Positions 1-9,308 of a stretch of DNA of 64,000 nucleotides are shown here, in pieces; positions within the stretch are counted from its first letter, which is position 1; each line of letters opens with the position of its first letter. Under the pieces are notes generated by a model, which saw nothing but the letters and a program-made list of their open reading frames with translations, had not been told where the DNA came from and did no database searches. The translations under genes were made by a program, and so were the position numbers. Location of the stretch: contig NZ_JAVHZV010000017.1 in NCBI RefSeq assembly GCF_031119625.1, forward strand, positions 124,001 through 188,000, in the 5' to 3' direction. This stretch comes from Pseudomonas sp. G34. Lineage in GTDB: Bacteria; Pseudomonadota; Gammaproteobacteria; Pseudomonadales; Pseudomonadaceae.

Positions 1-1
1 G

Positions 2-1906
2 GCCGGCCCGGCGCAGACGCTGCTGATGCCCCTGGGCGCCACTTCGCCGCGTGCCCAGGGCATGCGTGCCGGTGCGCCGATGCCCTGGCGCTACGACGGT
101 CGTCTGCTGCTCCTGGCGGAAACCGTGACGGGTGAAATCGACCCCAACAACGTTACTGCCGTGACCCTGTCGATGCCCAACCCCCAGGCCGCGCAGCACG
201 TGCTGCTGGGCCGTTTCGGCGTGCGTGGCAGTGCTGATCTGGAGCAGGCCTACCGCGGTATCGTCGACGGCTACGGCCAGTTCACCCGCCGCGACTGGCC
301 GGGCAAGATCAAGAACGACGAGCAACTGCGCCAAGCCGTTGTGCAGGAAGACAAGCAGCTGCAGGCCTGGAAGGCCGACCACCCCAGGCAGGACATCTAC
401 GGTGGCTGGATCGGCGGCCCGTCTTTCGAGGCCAGCGGCTTTTTCCGCACCGAGAAGCGTGGCGATCGCTGGTTCCTGGTCACCCCGGAAGGCAATCCCT
501 TCTATTCACTGGGCGTGAACACGGTAATCGGCACCGAGAGCCAGACTTATATCGAAGGGCGTGAAGCGATGTTCAGCGCCCTGCCGGCCGAGGGCGAGCC
601 GCTGGCGGCCTTCTATGGCAGCAGCGACAGCCAGTCCGAGACCGGCGCCAACCGTGGGCGCGACTTCGCCAGCGGTCGCTGGTACGACTTCTACTCCGCC
701 AACCTGCAGCGTACCTATGGCGAGCTGAAGCCGCAGCTCTGGCGCGAGCGCGCGCAGAACCGCCTGCAGGCCTGGGGCTTCAATACCCTGGGTAACTGGA
801 GCGACAACGATTTCGCCCAGGACAAGCGCATGCCCTACAGCATTCCGCTGTCGATCCATGGCGACTACGCGACCATCAGTACCGGCGTTGACTGGTGGGG
901 CGGCATGCCCGACCCGTTCGACCCACGGTTCGCCATGGCCGCCGAGCGGGCCATCGCCATCGCCACCCGTGACCACCGCGACGATCCCTGGGTGATGGGC
1001 TATTACGCCGACAACGAACTGGCCTGGGCCGGCCCGGCGGAAGATCCGCTGTCACGCTATGCACTGGCCTACGCCACGCTGCGCCTGACCACCGACGTAC
1101 CGGCCAAGCGCGCCTTCCTCAAGCAACTGCGTGACAAGTACCGTAACCAGGAAGGGCTGTCCAAGGCCTGGGGCATCGACCTCAAGGCCTGGGAGCTGAT
1201 GGAGGATCCGGGCTTCCAGGCGCCGCCGGTGAACCCGGCGTATCCGGCCATCGAAAACGACATGAAGCGCTTTCTGCGCCTGTTCGCCGATACCTACTTC
1301 AAGACCATCGCCGACTCGCTCGACTGGCATACGCCCAACCACCTGCTGCTAGGTGGCCGCTTCTCGGCCAGTATTCCCGAGGCGGTCGAGGCGTGCGCGC
1401 AGTATTGCGACGTGCTGAGCTTCAACTTCTATACCCGCGAACCACAGCAGGGCTATGACTTCGAAGCCCTGCGCAAGCTGGACAAACCGCTGCTGGTCAC
1501 CGAATTCCATTTCGGCTCCCGCGACCGTGGCCCGTTCTGGGGCGGCGTCGCCGAGGTGTACAAGGAAGAGGAGCGTGGCCCGGCTTATGCCAACTTCCTG
1601 AAAAAGGCCCTGGAAGAACCGCAGATCGTCGGCGTGCACTGGTTTCAGTATCTCGATCAGCCGGTTACCGGGCGCTTGCTCGACGGCGAGAATGGTCACC
1701 TGGGCCTGGTGGCGATCACCGATCGGCCGTGGGATGGTTTCGTCAGCGCCGTGCGCAAGGCCAACCTGAGCGTGCCGCCGTTGGTGCTCGAGCAGGCCGC
1801 CAAGGAACCCGAGGTAAAACCGGCCGCCGCGCCTGCTCAGAATGCTGCGCCGGCCACCGCGCCGGCAGCCGATAGCAACGCGCCGGCCGCCGAGCCCAAG
1901 CCGTAA
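2..1906 (+). CDS. agarase/beta-galactosidase-like glycoside hydrolase, 5' end missing
   Basis: The frame is open to the left edge of the window, so the true start lies outside; the first internal Met is at base 26. The middle of the protein looks like a clan GH-A TIM-barrel glycosidase. YADNELAW carries the Asn-Glu pair typical of the acid/base residue (codons near 1006-1030). PLLVTEFHFG carries a second Glu in the position expected for the nucleophile (near 1489-1518). Trp- and Tyr-rich segments between them fit a polysaccharide-binding cleft. The last 40 or so residues are an Ala/Pro-rich low-complexity tail. Homologous Pseudomonas proteins are usually named beta-agarase, but the actual substrate cannot be read from the sequence and could be an exopolysaccharide. 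Confidence 0.72.
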   Translation, partial: AGPAQTLLMPLGATSPRAQGMRAGAPMPWRYDGRLLLLAETVTGEIDPNNVTAVTLSMPNPQAAQHVLLGRFGVRGSADLEQAYRGIVDGYGQFTRRDWPGKIKNDEQLRQAVVQEDKQLQAWKADHPRQDIYGGWIGGPSFEASGFFRTEKRGDRWFLVTPEGNPFYSLGVNTVIGTESQTYIEGREAMFSALPAEGEPLAAFYGSSDSQSETGANRGRDFASGRWYDFYSANLQRTYGELKPQLWRERAQNRLQAWGFNTLGNWSDNDFAQDKRMPYSIPLSIHGDYATISTGVDWWGGMPDPFDPRFAMAAERAIAIATRDHRDDPWVMGYYADNELAWAGPAEDPLSRYALAYATLRLTTDVPAKRAFLKQLRDKYRNQEGLSKAWGIDLKAWELMEDPGFQAPPVNPAYPAIENDMKRFLRLFADTYFKTIADSLDWHTPNHLLLGGRFSASIPEAVEACAQYCDVLSFNFYTREPQQGYDFEALRKLDKPLLVTEFHFGSRDRGPFWGGVAEVYKEEERGPAYANFLKKALEEPQIVGVHWFQYLDQPVTGRLLDGENGHLGLVAITDRPWDGFVSAVRKANLSVPPLVLEQAAKEPEVKPAAAPAQNAAPATAPAADSNAPAAEPKP

Positions 1907-1954
1907 TCATCGCGCGCCAGCCGGGCTGGCGCCTTTCCCATGCAGGAGCCGTCA

Positions 1955-3100
1955 GTGCAGATTCAGGGTTACTTCGACCTCAAGTTCGAAGCGGTAAAAG
2001 ACGCGTTCGCGGCCTTGTTCGATGATCCGCAGGAACGTGGCGCCGGCCTGTGCGTGCAGGTCGGCGGGGAAACCGTGGTGGACATCTGGGCCGGCGTCGC
2101 CGACAAGGACGGCCAGCAGGCCTGGCACAGCGATACCATCCTCAACCTGTTCTCCTGCACCAAGCCGTTCACGGCGGTGACCGCATTGCAACTGGTGGGC
2201 GAGGGCAAACTCGAGCTGGATGCGCCGGTCGCGCGTTACTGGCCGGAGTTCGCGGCAGCGGGCAAGGAGCGCATCACCCTGCGCCATTTGCTCAGCCACC
2301 AGGCGGGGCTGCCGGCGATCCGCCAGAACCTGCCTGCCGAGGCCCTGTACGACTGGCCGACGATGACCGCCGCGCTGGCCGCCGAGGCGCCCTGGTGGGC
2401 GTTGGGCGAGGGCCATGGTTATGCGCCGATCACCTTCGGCTGGCTGGTCGGTGAACTGTTGCGGCGGGTCGAGGGGCGTGGTCCGGGCGAGTCGATCGTG
2501 GCGCGCACCGCCAAGCCGTTGGGCCTGGATTTCCATGTCGGCCTGGCGGACGAGGAGTTTCACCGCGTCGCCACCATCAGCCGCGGCAAGGGCAACCTGG
2601 GCGATGCGGCAGCCCAGCGCATGCTCAAGACCATGATGAGCGACGCCCAGGCCATGACCACCCGGGCGTTCACCAACCCGCCGTCGATCATGACCAGCAC
2701 CAACAAACCCGAATGGCGACGCATGCAGCAGCCGGCGGCCAATGGCCATGGCAACGCCCGCAGCCTGGCTGGTTTCTACAGCGGCCTGCTCGATGGCAGC
2801 CTGCTCGACAGCGAGCTGCTCGCTGAACTCACCCGCGAACACAGTGTCGGTGAGGACAAGACGTTGCTGACCTCCACGCGTTTCGGCCTTGGTTGCATGC
2901 TCGATCAGCCCACCGTTGGCAATGCCACATACGGCATGGGGCCGCGTACGTTTGGCCATCCCGGGGCGGGCGGTACCACCGGCTTTGCCGACCCCGAGCG
3001 TGATGTGGCCGTGGGTTTCGTTACGAATAACCTGGGGCCGTTCGTCTTAATGGACCCGCGTGCACAGAAACTTGCGGTTATCTTATGCGAGTGTTTTTAA
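1955..3100 (+). CDS. serine hydrolase of the beta-lactamase/EstB (class C, family VIII esterase) fold
   Basis: This 381-residue protein has the class C/PBP fold signatures. SCTK at residues 67-70 is the SxxK box with the nucleophilic Ser and its Lys. A Tyr in GHGYAPITFGW (about residue 156) is the likely second catalytic base. HPGAGG near the C-terminus replaces the KTG box. No signal peptide is seen, so the protein is probably a cytoplasmic esterase or peptidase rather than a periplasmic beta-lactamase. I chose the GTG at 1955 because AGGAG at 1944-1948 lies 6 nt upstream and the product then begins MQIQGYFDL. The in-frame ATG at 1940 would put the ribosome binding site inside the gene. It starts 48 bases after the glycosidase gene and may be cotranscribed with it. 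Confidence 0.85.
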   Translation: MQIQGYFDLKFEAVKDAFAALFDDPQERGAGLCVQVGGETVVDIWAGVADKDGQQAWHSDTILNLFSCTKPFTAVTALQLVGEGKLELDAPVARYWPEFAAAGKERITLRHLLSHQAGLPAIRQNLPAEALYDWPTMTAALAAEAPWWALGEGHGYAPITFGWLVGELLRRVEGRGPGESIVARTAKPLGLDFHVGLADEEFHRVATISRGKGNLGDAAAQRMLKTMMSDAQAMTTRAFTNPPSIMTSTNKPEWRRMQQPAANGHGNARSLAGFYSGLLDGSLLDSELLAELTREHSVGEDKTLLTSTRFGLGCMLDQPTVGNATYGMGPRTFGHPGAGGTTGFADPERDVAVGFVTNNLGPFVLMDPRAQKLAVILCECF

Positions 3101-3188
3101 GAACCGCGCTTAAACTCTTGCGCTACAACGCTTTTAGCTGACTCCGGATAACCCGGGTGCCTTCGACCGATTAGATACGGATGAACCG

Positions 3189-4010
3189 ATGCTTTCCTAT
3201 AAGACTTGCGCGCTGGCGCTTTGCGTACTGCTGACAGGTTGCTCCCTGTTCGAGAAGAAGGAAGACCCCAAGCCGGTTCCCATGCCGCCGCCCGAAGTCA
3301 CCCAGGCCTGGCTGGACGAATACGAGCCGCTGCTGCGTGAGGCCATCAAGGACAGCAATTTCGAGATGGAGCGCCGCGAGAACCTGCTGGTGGTCACCGC
3401 GCCGGTCAAGGGCTCGTTCAACCCGGACCGCCCCGGCATGCTGCTGCCGATCACCCTGAGCCCGATCACCCGCGTGGCCAAGGTGCTGGAAAAGGACAGC
3501 AAGGTCGGCGTGCTGGTACTCGGCCACGCTGACAGCAGCGGCGCCCTGGAGACCAACCGCGCGCTGAGCCTCGAGCGCGCCCGTGCCTTCACCGCCATCT
3601 TCCGCCTCAGCGGCCTCAAGCAGGATCGCCTGATGGTCAAGGGCATGGGCCCGGACATGCCGCGCGCCGCCAACGACAGTGCCAACGGTCGTGAGCTGAA
3701 CCGCCGTGTGGAAATCCTCCTGACCCGCCAGGACACCCTGCAGGCGCTGATTGCCAAATACAGCACCCCCGATCCGGCACCGGCTGCCGCCACTGCTGTT
3801 GCCGCCGCCGACAAGCCAGCCGAGAAGCCGGCTGCCAAGGCTGCCGCCAAACCTGCAGCCAAGGCCGTGGCCAAGGCGTCGGCCAAGCCCAAGGCAGCTG
3901 CAAAGCCGGCCGCCAAGCCCGCAACCAAGGCGGTTGCCAAAACTGCCGACAAGGGCACCACCAAACTGGCCGATGCCAAGAAAGTGGTTGCCGCAGATCA
4001 AGCCAAATAA
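3189..4010 (+). CDS. OmpA-family lipoprotein with Lys/Ala/Pro-rich C-terminal tail
   Basis: The 273-residue product starts with a lipoprotein signal ending in the lipobox LLTGC (lipidated Cys 18). Residues about 85-180 form an OmpA-like peptidoglycan-binding domain, visible in VLGHADSSGALETNRALSLE and the closing ELNRRVEILL. Such proteins normally tether the outer membrane to the cell wall. The last 70 or so residues are unusual: a basic, low-complexity repeat of AAKP/KAVAK-type units resembling the tails of bacterial histone H1-like proteins such as AlgP. The tail is probably disordered and could bind anionic polymers; this is inference. Its base composition matches the neighbours, so transfer is not suggested. 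Confidence 0.85.
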   Translation: MLSYKTCALALCVLLTGCSLFEKKEDPKPVPMPPPEVTQAWLDEYEPLLREAIKDSNFEMERRENLLVVTAPVKGSFNPDRPGMLLPITLSPITRVAKVLEKDSKVGVLVLGHADSSGALETNRALSLERARAFTAIFRLSGLKQDRLMVKGMGPDMPRAANDSANGRELNRRVEILLTRQDTLQALIAKYSTPDPAPAAATAVAAADKPAEKPAAKAAAKPAAKAVAKASAKPKAAAKPAAKPATKAVAKTADKGTTKLADAKKVVAADQAK

Positions 4011-4058
4011 GGCCTGTCCCGTTAAGCTAGGGTCTTTGTCGCTTTCGAGAGTACGCTC

Positions 4059-4706
4059 ATGACTCAGACCCTGGCCGACATGCGCCGTGATTACACCCGT
4101 GACGGGTTGAGCGAGGATCAGGCGCCGCTGGAGCCCCTCGCGCTGTTCAGAAGCTGGTTCGCCGACGCGGTGAAAACCGAGCAGCCTCCTGTAGAACCCA
4201 ATGCCATGACCCTGGCGACCGTCGATGCCGATGGTCGCCCGCATTGCCGTGTGCTGCTGCTCAAGGGCCTGGACGAGCGGGGCTTCACCTTCTTCAGCAA
4301 CTACCAGAGCGCCAAGGGCGAGCAGCTGCAGGCCAATCCCTTTGCAGCATTGACCTTTTTCTGGCCGACCCTGGAGCGCCAGGTGCGTATCGAAGGGCGC
4401 GTCGAGCGGGTGACGCCTGGCGAATCCGATGCCTATTTTCAGGTACGCCCGCTGGGCAGCCGCCTCGGTGCTTGGGCATCGCCGCAGAGCCGGGTGATCC
4501 ATGACCGCGGTGAGCTGGAAGGCCTGCTGGCACAAACCGAACGACGCTTCGCCGACCGGGCGCCCGAGTGCCCGCCGCACTGGGGTGGTTACCGCCTGCT
4601 GCCCGAGCGCATCGAGTTCTGGCAGGGGCGTGCCAGCCGCCTGCATGATCGTCTCGACTATCGGCTCAATGGCGAAGCCTGGCTGCGCCAGCGCCTGGCG
4701 CCCTGA
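4059..4706 (+). CDS. pdxH: pyridoxamine/pyridoxine 5'-phosphate oxidase
   Basis: The 215-residue product has the length and pattern of PdxH. This FMN enzyme oxidises pyridoxamine- or pyridoxine-5'-phosphate to pyridoxal 5'-phosphate with O2 in the cytoplasm. Recognisable family segments are [12 protein letters not shown] at the N-terminus, [19 protein letters not shown] in the FMN-binding split barrel, and the C-terminal signature [13 protein letters not shown] followed by a LAP ending. The gene stands alone between the OmpA lipoprotein and the CdaR-like regulator. Its product supplies the PLP cofactor for enzymes such as IscS elsewhere in the window. Confidence 0.95.
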   Translation: MTQTLADMRRDYTRDGLSEDQAPLEPLALFRSWFADAVKTEQPPVEPNAMTLATVDADGRPHCRVLLLKGLDERGFTFFSNYQSAKGEQLQANPFAALTFFWPTLERQVRIEGRVERVTPGESDAYFQVRPLGSRLGAWASPQSRVIHDRGELEGLLAQTERRFADRAPECPPHWGGYRLLPERIEFWQGRASRLHDRLDYRLNGEAWLRQRLAP

Positions 4707-4717
4707 CGACCTTTCGT

Positions 4718-4737
4718 TGCGCCGCCGCTGCGGCGCA
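4718..4737. other. 8-bp perfect stem-loop after pdxH
   Basis: TGCGCCGC and GCGGCGCA pair around a CGCT tetraloop 12 bases after the pdxH stop. No T-run follows, so it is at best a weak or Rho-assisted terminator, or a transcript-stabilising hairpin. Confidence 0.45.
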
Positions 4738-4793
4738 CGGCATGCCCCTGGACACCCGCCCAGCCTGGCGGCTCGCCCCAAGCAGAGCGCACG

Positions 4794-5903
4794 ATGCTAG
4801 AACTCGACTCCACCCTGGCCCAGCACATCGTTGATCGCGCCATGGCCATCCTGCCGTACAACATCAACGTGATGGATGCCCAGGGCATGATCATCGGCAG
4901 TGGCGACCCGCTGCGTCTGCACACCCGCCACGAGGGCGCACAGCTGGTGCTGGCCAACCGGCGGGTGGTGGAGATCGACGAGCAGGCCGCGGCCTGCCTG
5001 CGTGGCGTGCGCCCCGGGGTGAATCTGCCGCTGCTGCATGCCGACGAGCTGATCGGCGTGCTGGGCATTACCGGCGCCCCCGAGGTGGTGCGGCCCTACG
5101 CCGAACTGGTGCGCATGGCGGCGGAAATGCTGGTCGAACAACGCCAACTGCAAGCCGAACGCCACTGGCAACGGCATCAGCTCGACGCCTGGGTGCGTCA
5201 GCTGTTCGACCCCTCGGTTGCCATCGCGGCATTGGCGGCCGAAGCCGAGCGCCAGGGCCTGACGTTCACTTGGCCCCGTCAGGTATGCCTGCTTGAGCTG
5301 CACGGGCAGGGCGAGCCCCTGGCGCAGCAGGCGCGCCTGCTTGGCGCCCTGGCCGGCAAGAAGGAGCACCTGTGGGCGCCGTTGGGCATGCGTGAGCTGC
5401 TCTGGTGCCGGCCGCTGGCCGCCGGTCAGGACGACTCTCACTGGCTGGAGGGCGCCGACGAGCGTGGTTGGGGCGTGGGCCGTCTGCTGGTCAGCGACGC
5501 GGTTCAGTCACTCGCTGAACTGCGCCAGGCTTGTCTGGCGCTGCGTGATCTGCAGGCCTTCGCCCGGGCACGGCATCCGTCACTGCGCCTGGTGGCGCTG
5601 GAACAGCATCGTCTGCCGACCTTGCTGCATGCCCAGCGCCACAGCTGGTTGCTGCAGGGCTGGCTGGCGCCCTTGAAGCAGGTGCTCGCCCATGACGCCA
5701 GCGGCGTGTTGCGCGAAACCCTGGAAGCCTGGTGCCGGCATGACGGCCAGGTGCAGAGCTGCGCGGCGGCGCTGGGCATTCACCGCAACACGCTGCGCTA
5801 TCGCCTGGAGCGAATCGCCGAACTCAATGGCGTCGAGTTGACGCGCCTGGATCGCCGTCTGCAGCTTTCCCTCGGGCTGGGTCTGATCGAACCCAATGGC
5901 TGA
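4794..5903 (+). CDS. CdaR-family (sugar diacid/glycerate) transcriptional regulator
   Basis: This 369-residue regulator has the CdaR layout. Residues 1-130 are the diacid-recognition domain, with ILPYNINVMDAQGMIIGSGD and GVLGITGAP as clear family segments. A variable middle follows, and then a C-terminal PucR-type helix-turn-helix (AAALGIHRNTLRYRLERIA, about residues 320-345). In E. coli, CdaR activates uptake and degradation of glucarate, galactarate and D-glycerate. The permease and glycerate kinase immediately downstream on the same strand are the obvious targets. The 135-bp gap before the permease could hold its operator, although I could not define one. The initiator is the ATG at 4794; the upstream pdxH spacer contains an inverted repeat. 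Confidence 0.9.
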   Translation: MLELDSTLAQHIVDRAMAILPYNINVMDAQGMIIGSGDPLRLHTRHEGAQLVLANRRVVEIDEQAAACLRGVRPGVNLPLLHADELIGVLGITGAPEVVRPYAELVRMAAEMLVEQRQLQAERHWQRHQLDAWVRQLFDPSVAIAALAAEAERQGLTFTWPRQVCLLELHGQGEPLAQQARLLGALAGKKEHLWAPLGMRELLWCRPLAAGQDDSHWLEGADERGWGVGRLLVSDAVQSLAELRQACLALRDLQAFARARHPSLRLVALEQHRLPTLLHAQRHSWLLQGWLAPLKQVLAHDASGVLRETLEAWCRHDGQVQSCAAALGIHRNTLRYRLERIAELNGVELTRLDRRLQLSLGLGLIEPNG

Positions 5904-6038
5904 ACCTCGTGGTGCGTGGGCACAGTAAATGTTGCCGCTGGCCTCTCTCTCGTTGTGCGCGTGAACAGGGTGCGAGCGCCCGCCGCTGAGTGACAATGTG
6001 TGACAGTGGCATCCCATAACAACAACGAGGACTCCGGC

Positions 6039-7397
6039 ATGGCTCTGGTTCTGATCCTGGTCGCACTGATCGCGTTTATCGTGCTGTCGACCACCCGTCT
6101 CAAGCTGCACCCCTTTCTGGCCTTACTGGCGGCTGCGCTGATCGCCGGTTTCGCTTATCAACTGCCCCATCAGGACATTATCAAGACCATCACCACCGGC
6201 TTTGGCGGCATCCTCGGCAATATCGGCATCGTCATCGTGCTCGGCACCATCATCGGGGTGATTCTCGAGCGCAGCGGCGCGGCGATCACCATGGCCGAAA
6301 CCGTGATCAAACTGCTCGGTGAGCGCTTCCCGACCCTGACCATGTCGATCATCGGTTATCTGGTGTCGATCCCGGTGTTCTGCGACTCGGGCTACGTGAT
6401 CCTCAATTCCCTGAAGAATGCCCTGGCGGCACGCATGAAGGTATCGATCGTGGCCATGAGCGTGGCCCTGGCTACCGGCCTCTACGCCACCCATACCTTC
6501 GTGCCGCCGACACCGGGCCCGATCGCCGCTGCCGGCAACCTCGGGCTGGAATCGAGCCTGGGCCTGGTGATCGCCGTTGGCCTGTTCGTGGCCATGATTA
6601 CCGCCCTGGCCGGCATGTGGTGGGCCAACCGTTTCATCGGCAAGGACATCGCCCTCGTGGATGACGGCACGCCGCTGCCCAGCGCCGAAGAGTTCGCCGA
6701 GCTGCGCAGCCAGTACGGCAAGCTGCCGAGCGCTGCCCAGGCCTTCGCGCCGATCTTCGTGCCCATCCTGCTGATCTGCCTGGGCTCCATCGCGGTGTTC
6801 CCCAGCAAGCCATTCGGCGAGGGCGAAATTCTGGCGGTGCTGCGTTTCTGTGGGCAGCCGGTAGTGGCGTTGCTGATCGGTCTGCTATTGGCTTGCACCC
6901 TGCTCAAGGGCAACGGCAAGCGCCAGAATCTGCATGACCGGGTCAGCGAGGGTATCGTTTCCGCAGCGCCCATTCTGCTGATTACCGGTGCTGGCGGCGC
7001 GTTCGGCGCGGTGTTGAGCGCCTCGCCGCTGGGTGCCTACCTGGGCGCCACGCTATCGGCACTGGGCGTCGGCTTGTTCATGCCGTTTCTGGTTGCCGCT
7101 GCCCTGAAAACCGCCCAGGGCTCGAGCACCGTGGCCCTGGTTACCACCTCGGCGATGGTGGCACCGCTGCTGGCGCAGCTTGGCCTGGACAGCGAAATGG
7201 GCCGGGTGCTGACGGTCATGGCGATCGGTGCGGGGGCGATGACCGTGTCCCACGCCAACGACAGTTTCTTCTGGGTGGTCACCCAGTTCAGCCGCATGCC
7301 AGTGGCGGTCGCCTACCGCGCCCAGACCATGGCTACGCTGATCCAGGGCCTGGTCGGCATGCTCACCGTGTGGCTGCTCAGCCTGGTCCTGCTGTAA
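6039..7397 (+). CDS. GntP-family gluconate/hydroxy-acid:proton symporter
   Basis: The 452-residue, highly hydrophobic product has about 12 predicted membrane segments and GntP family motifs, including LGTIIGVILERSGAA, VSIPVFCDSGYVIL and the C-terminal ANDSFFWVVTQFS. Members carry gluconate, glycerate or related hydroxy acids with protons across the inner membrane. The ATG at 6039 is preceded by GAGGA at a suitable distance. An in-frame start at 6000 would add 13 residues without an evident ribosome binding site. It sits between a CdaR-type regulator and a glycerate kinase, so glycerate is a more likely substrate than gluconate; this is inference from context. Confidence 0.9.
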   Translation: MALVLILVALIAFIVLSTTRLKLHPFLALLAAALIAGFAYQLPHQDIIKTITTGFGGILGNIGIVIVLGTIIGVILERSGAAITMAETVIKLLGERFPTLTMSIIGYLVSIPVFCDSGYVILNSLKNALAARMKVSIVAMSVALATGLYATHTFVPPTPGPIAAAGNLGLESSLGLVIAVGLFVAMITALAGMWWANRFIGKDIALVDDGTPLPSAEEFAELRSQYGKLPSAAQAFAPIFVPILLICLGSIAVFPSKPFGEGEILAVLRFCGQPVVALLIGLLLACTLLKGNGKRQNLHDRVSEGIVSAAPILLITGAGGAFGAVLSASPLGAYLGATLSALGVGLFMPFLVAAALKTAQGSSTVALVTTSAMVAPLLAQLGLDSEMGRVLTVMAIGAGAMTVSHANDSFFWVVTQFSRMPVAVAYRAQTMATLIQGLVGMLTVWLLSLVLL

Positions 7398-7451
7398 GCC
7401 TTTTCCTCCACGGGGCGCTTGCGGGCGCTCCGCCGTTTTCGAGGTTTCTGC

Positions 7452-8606
7452 ATGAAAATCGTCATTGCTCCGGATTCGTTCAAGGAGAGCCTGAGTGCGC
7501 CCGACGTGGCCCAGGCCATCGCGCGCGGCTGGTTGGCCGTGTACCCGGATGCCGAGATCGCCCTGTGCCCGATGGCCGATGGTGGCGAAGGTACGGTCGA
7601 TGCCGTGCTGGCGGCGAGCGGCGGCGAGCGGCGCGAGCTGTTGGTGAAAGGGCCGCTGGACACGCCGGTGAAGGCTCACTGGGGTTGGCTTGGCGACGCC
7701 ACGGCAGTGATCGAGATGGCCGCAGCCAGTGGCCTGCACTGGGTCCCCAGCGGCCAGCGCGACGCCCGCCTGACCTGCAGCTACGGCACTGGGCAATTGA
7801 TCCTGGCGGCTCTGGATGCCGGGGCCACACGGATCATTCTCGGCCTGGGCGGCAGTGCCACCAACGATGGCGGCAGCGGCTTGCTGCGCGCTCTGGGCGT
7901 GCGCTTTCTGGATGCCGGCGGCAACCAGCTGCGTGCCGGTGGCGCGGCCTTGGCGGCGTTGCAGCGCATTGATCTCAGCGGTCTCGACAAGCGTTTGCAG
8001 CACGTGCAGGTCGAGGTGGCCGCGGACGTGGACAACCCACTGTGCGGCCCCAAGGGCGCCTCGGCGGTCTTCGGCCCGCAGAAGGGCGCAAGTGCCGCCC
8101 AGGTCATCGAACTCGATGCCGCGCTGGCGCGCCTGGCCGAAGTGGCGGGCGAGGCGCTGGGCGAAGATTTCAGTACCTTCCCGGGGGGTGGTGCCGCCGG
8201 AGGCCTGGGCTTTGCGGCCAAGGCGTTTCTCGGTGCGCGCTTTCGCCCTGGTGTCGAGCTGGTTGCCGAGCTGTCCGGCCTCGCTGACGCGGTGCGCGGC
8301 GCAACCTTGGTGATCACCGGGGAAGGGCGGCTGGATGCCCAGAGCCTGCACGGCAAGACCCCGGTCGGCGTAGCGCGGGTTGCCCAGGCCCACGGGGTAC
8401 CGGTGATCGCCCTGGCAGGCAGCCTGGGGGAGGGTTATCAACAGGTACGCGAAGCCGGCATCGAAGCCTGTTTCAGCCTGGCTCCGGGACCGATCACCCT
8501 GGAGTACGCCTGCGCCCATGCCGGGCAGGAGCTCGAAGCACGTGCCGCCGACCTCGCCAGGTTGTGGCGCATCGCCCAGCGTGCCGGTCGCCGAGATTCG
8601 TTGTGA
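7452..8606 (+). CDS. glycerate kinase (GarK/GlxK family)
   Basis: The 384-residue protein shows the type II glycerate kinase signatures: KIVIAPDSFKESLSA at the N-terminus, PMADGGEGTVDA, and LGLGGSATNDGGSGLLRALG in the middle. These enzymes phosphorylate glycerate (usually to 2-phosphoglycerate) with ATP, feeding lower glycolysis. The start at 7452 was chosen because GAGGT lies 7-11 bases upstream and the product then begins MKIVIAPDSFK, as in the family. It follows the GntP-type permease by 54 bp and is probably cotranscribed with it, giving an uptake-plus-activation pair under the CdaR-like regulator. Confidence 0.93.
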   Translation: MKIVIAPDSFKESLSAPDVAQAIARGWLAVYPDAEIALCPMADGGEGTVDAVLAASGGERRELLVKGPLDTPVKAHWGWLGDATAVIEMAAASGLHWVPSGQRDARLTCSYGTGQLILAALDAGATRIILGLGGSATNDGGSGLLRALGVRFLDAGGNQLRAGGAALAALQRIDLSGLDKRLQHVQVEVAADVDNPLCGPKGASAVFGPQKGASAAQVIELDAALARLAEVAGEALGEDFSTFPGGGAAGGLGFAAKAFLGARFRPGVELVAELSGLADAVRGATLVITGEGRLDAQSLHGKTPVGVARVAQAHGVPVIALAGSLGEGYQQVREAGIEACFSLAPGPITLEYACAHAGQELEARAADLARLWRIAQRAGRRDSL

Positions 8607-8772
8607 GACCAAGGTGACGATTTGCCAGTACGGCTGTCTATACTGACGTCGGGTTGATCAGATGCCGACCCTGTACCGATGCTGAACGGATGAAGCAATT
8701 TGTCGGCAATTACAGTGACCGTCCTGACGGCCAAGGTGTCGTAGGGTTATCAGTCAAGTCTGGAGAATCGTC

Positions 8773-9237
8773 ATGCTTAAACCTGGTTTTTTTGCCGCCC
8801 TGTTCGCCGCCGCGACGCTGACGCTTGGCGGCTGTGCATCCAGCCTGACCGGCGACAGCTATTCGCGTGACGAGGCGCGAGCCGTACAGACCGTGCGCAT
8901 GGGCACCATCGAGTCGCTGCGACCGGTCAAGATCGAGGGCACCAAGACGCCAATCGGTGGCGGTGCGGGTGCGGTGATCGGTGGCGTGGCGGGTAGCGGC
9001 GTCGGTGGTGGCCGGGGCTCCGCCGTGGCGGCGGTGATCGGTGCGGTTGCCGGTGGCTTGCTGGGCGCTGCGGCCGAGGAAGGCATCACCCGTACCCAGG
9101 GTGTGGAAATCACCGTACGCGAAGACGACGGCAGCATGCGTGCCTACGTGCAGGCCGTGGAGGAGAATCAGATCTTCCGCGTCGGTGAGCGTGTGCGCAT
9201 CGTGACCGTCAATGGCACCAGCCGCGTCACCCATTGA
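8773..9237 (+). CDS. outer-membrane lipoprotein with glycine-zipper domain (Pcp/SlyB-like)
   Basis: The 154-residue product has a lipoprotein signal with lipobox LGGC (Cys 17). It then has the SlyB/Pcp pattern of EARAVQTVRMGTIESLRPV followed by a glycine-zipper membrane hairpin (GGGAGAVIGGVAGSGVGGG and repeats, about residues 58-100). The C-terminal part, with EITVREDDG and VNGTSRVTH, matches the rest of the SlyB family. These lipoproteins sit in the outer membrane and contribute to envelope integrity. The gene has its own 166-bp upstream gap and is followed by a strong terminator, so it is probably monocistronic. Confidence 0.88.
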   Translation: MLKPGFFAALFAAATLTLGGCASSLTGDSYSRDEARAVQTVRMGTIESLRPVKIEGTKTPIGGGAGAVIGGVAGSGVGGGRGSAVAAVIGAVAGGLLGAAAEEGITRTQGVEITVREDDGSMRAYVQAVEENQIFRVGERVRIVTVNGTSRVTH

Positions 9238-9274
9238 GCCAACCTCCAGCACCGGTAGTTGAGCGGTGTCAATC

Positions 9275-9308
9275 GGGGCCGGAACAGCCTAGCTGTTTCG
9301 GCCCCTTT
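9275..9308 (+). terminator. Rho-independent terminator after the SlyB-like gene
   Basis: GGGGCCGGAACAG pairs with CTGTTTCGGCCCC across a five-base loop (one G-T wobble) and is followed by TTTGC. It lies 38 bp after the lipoprotein stop codon. Confidence 0.85.
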
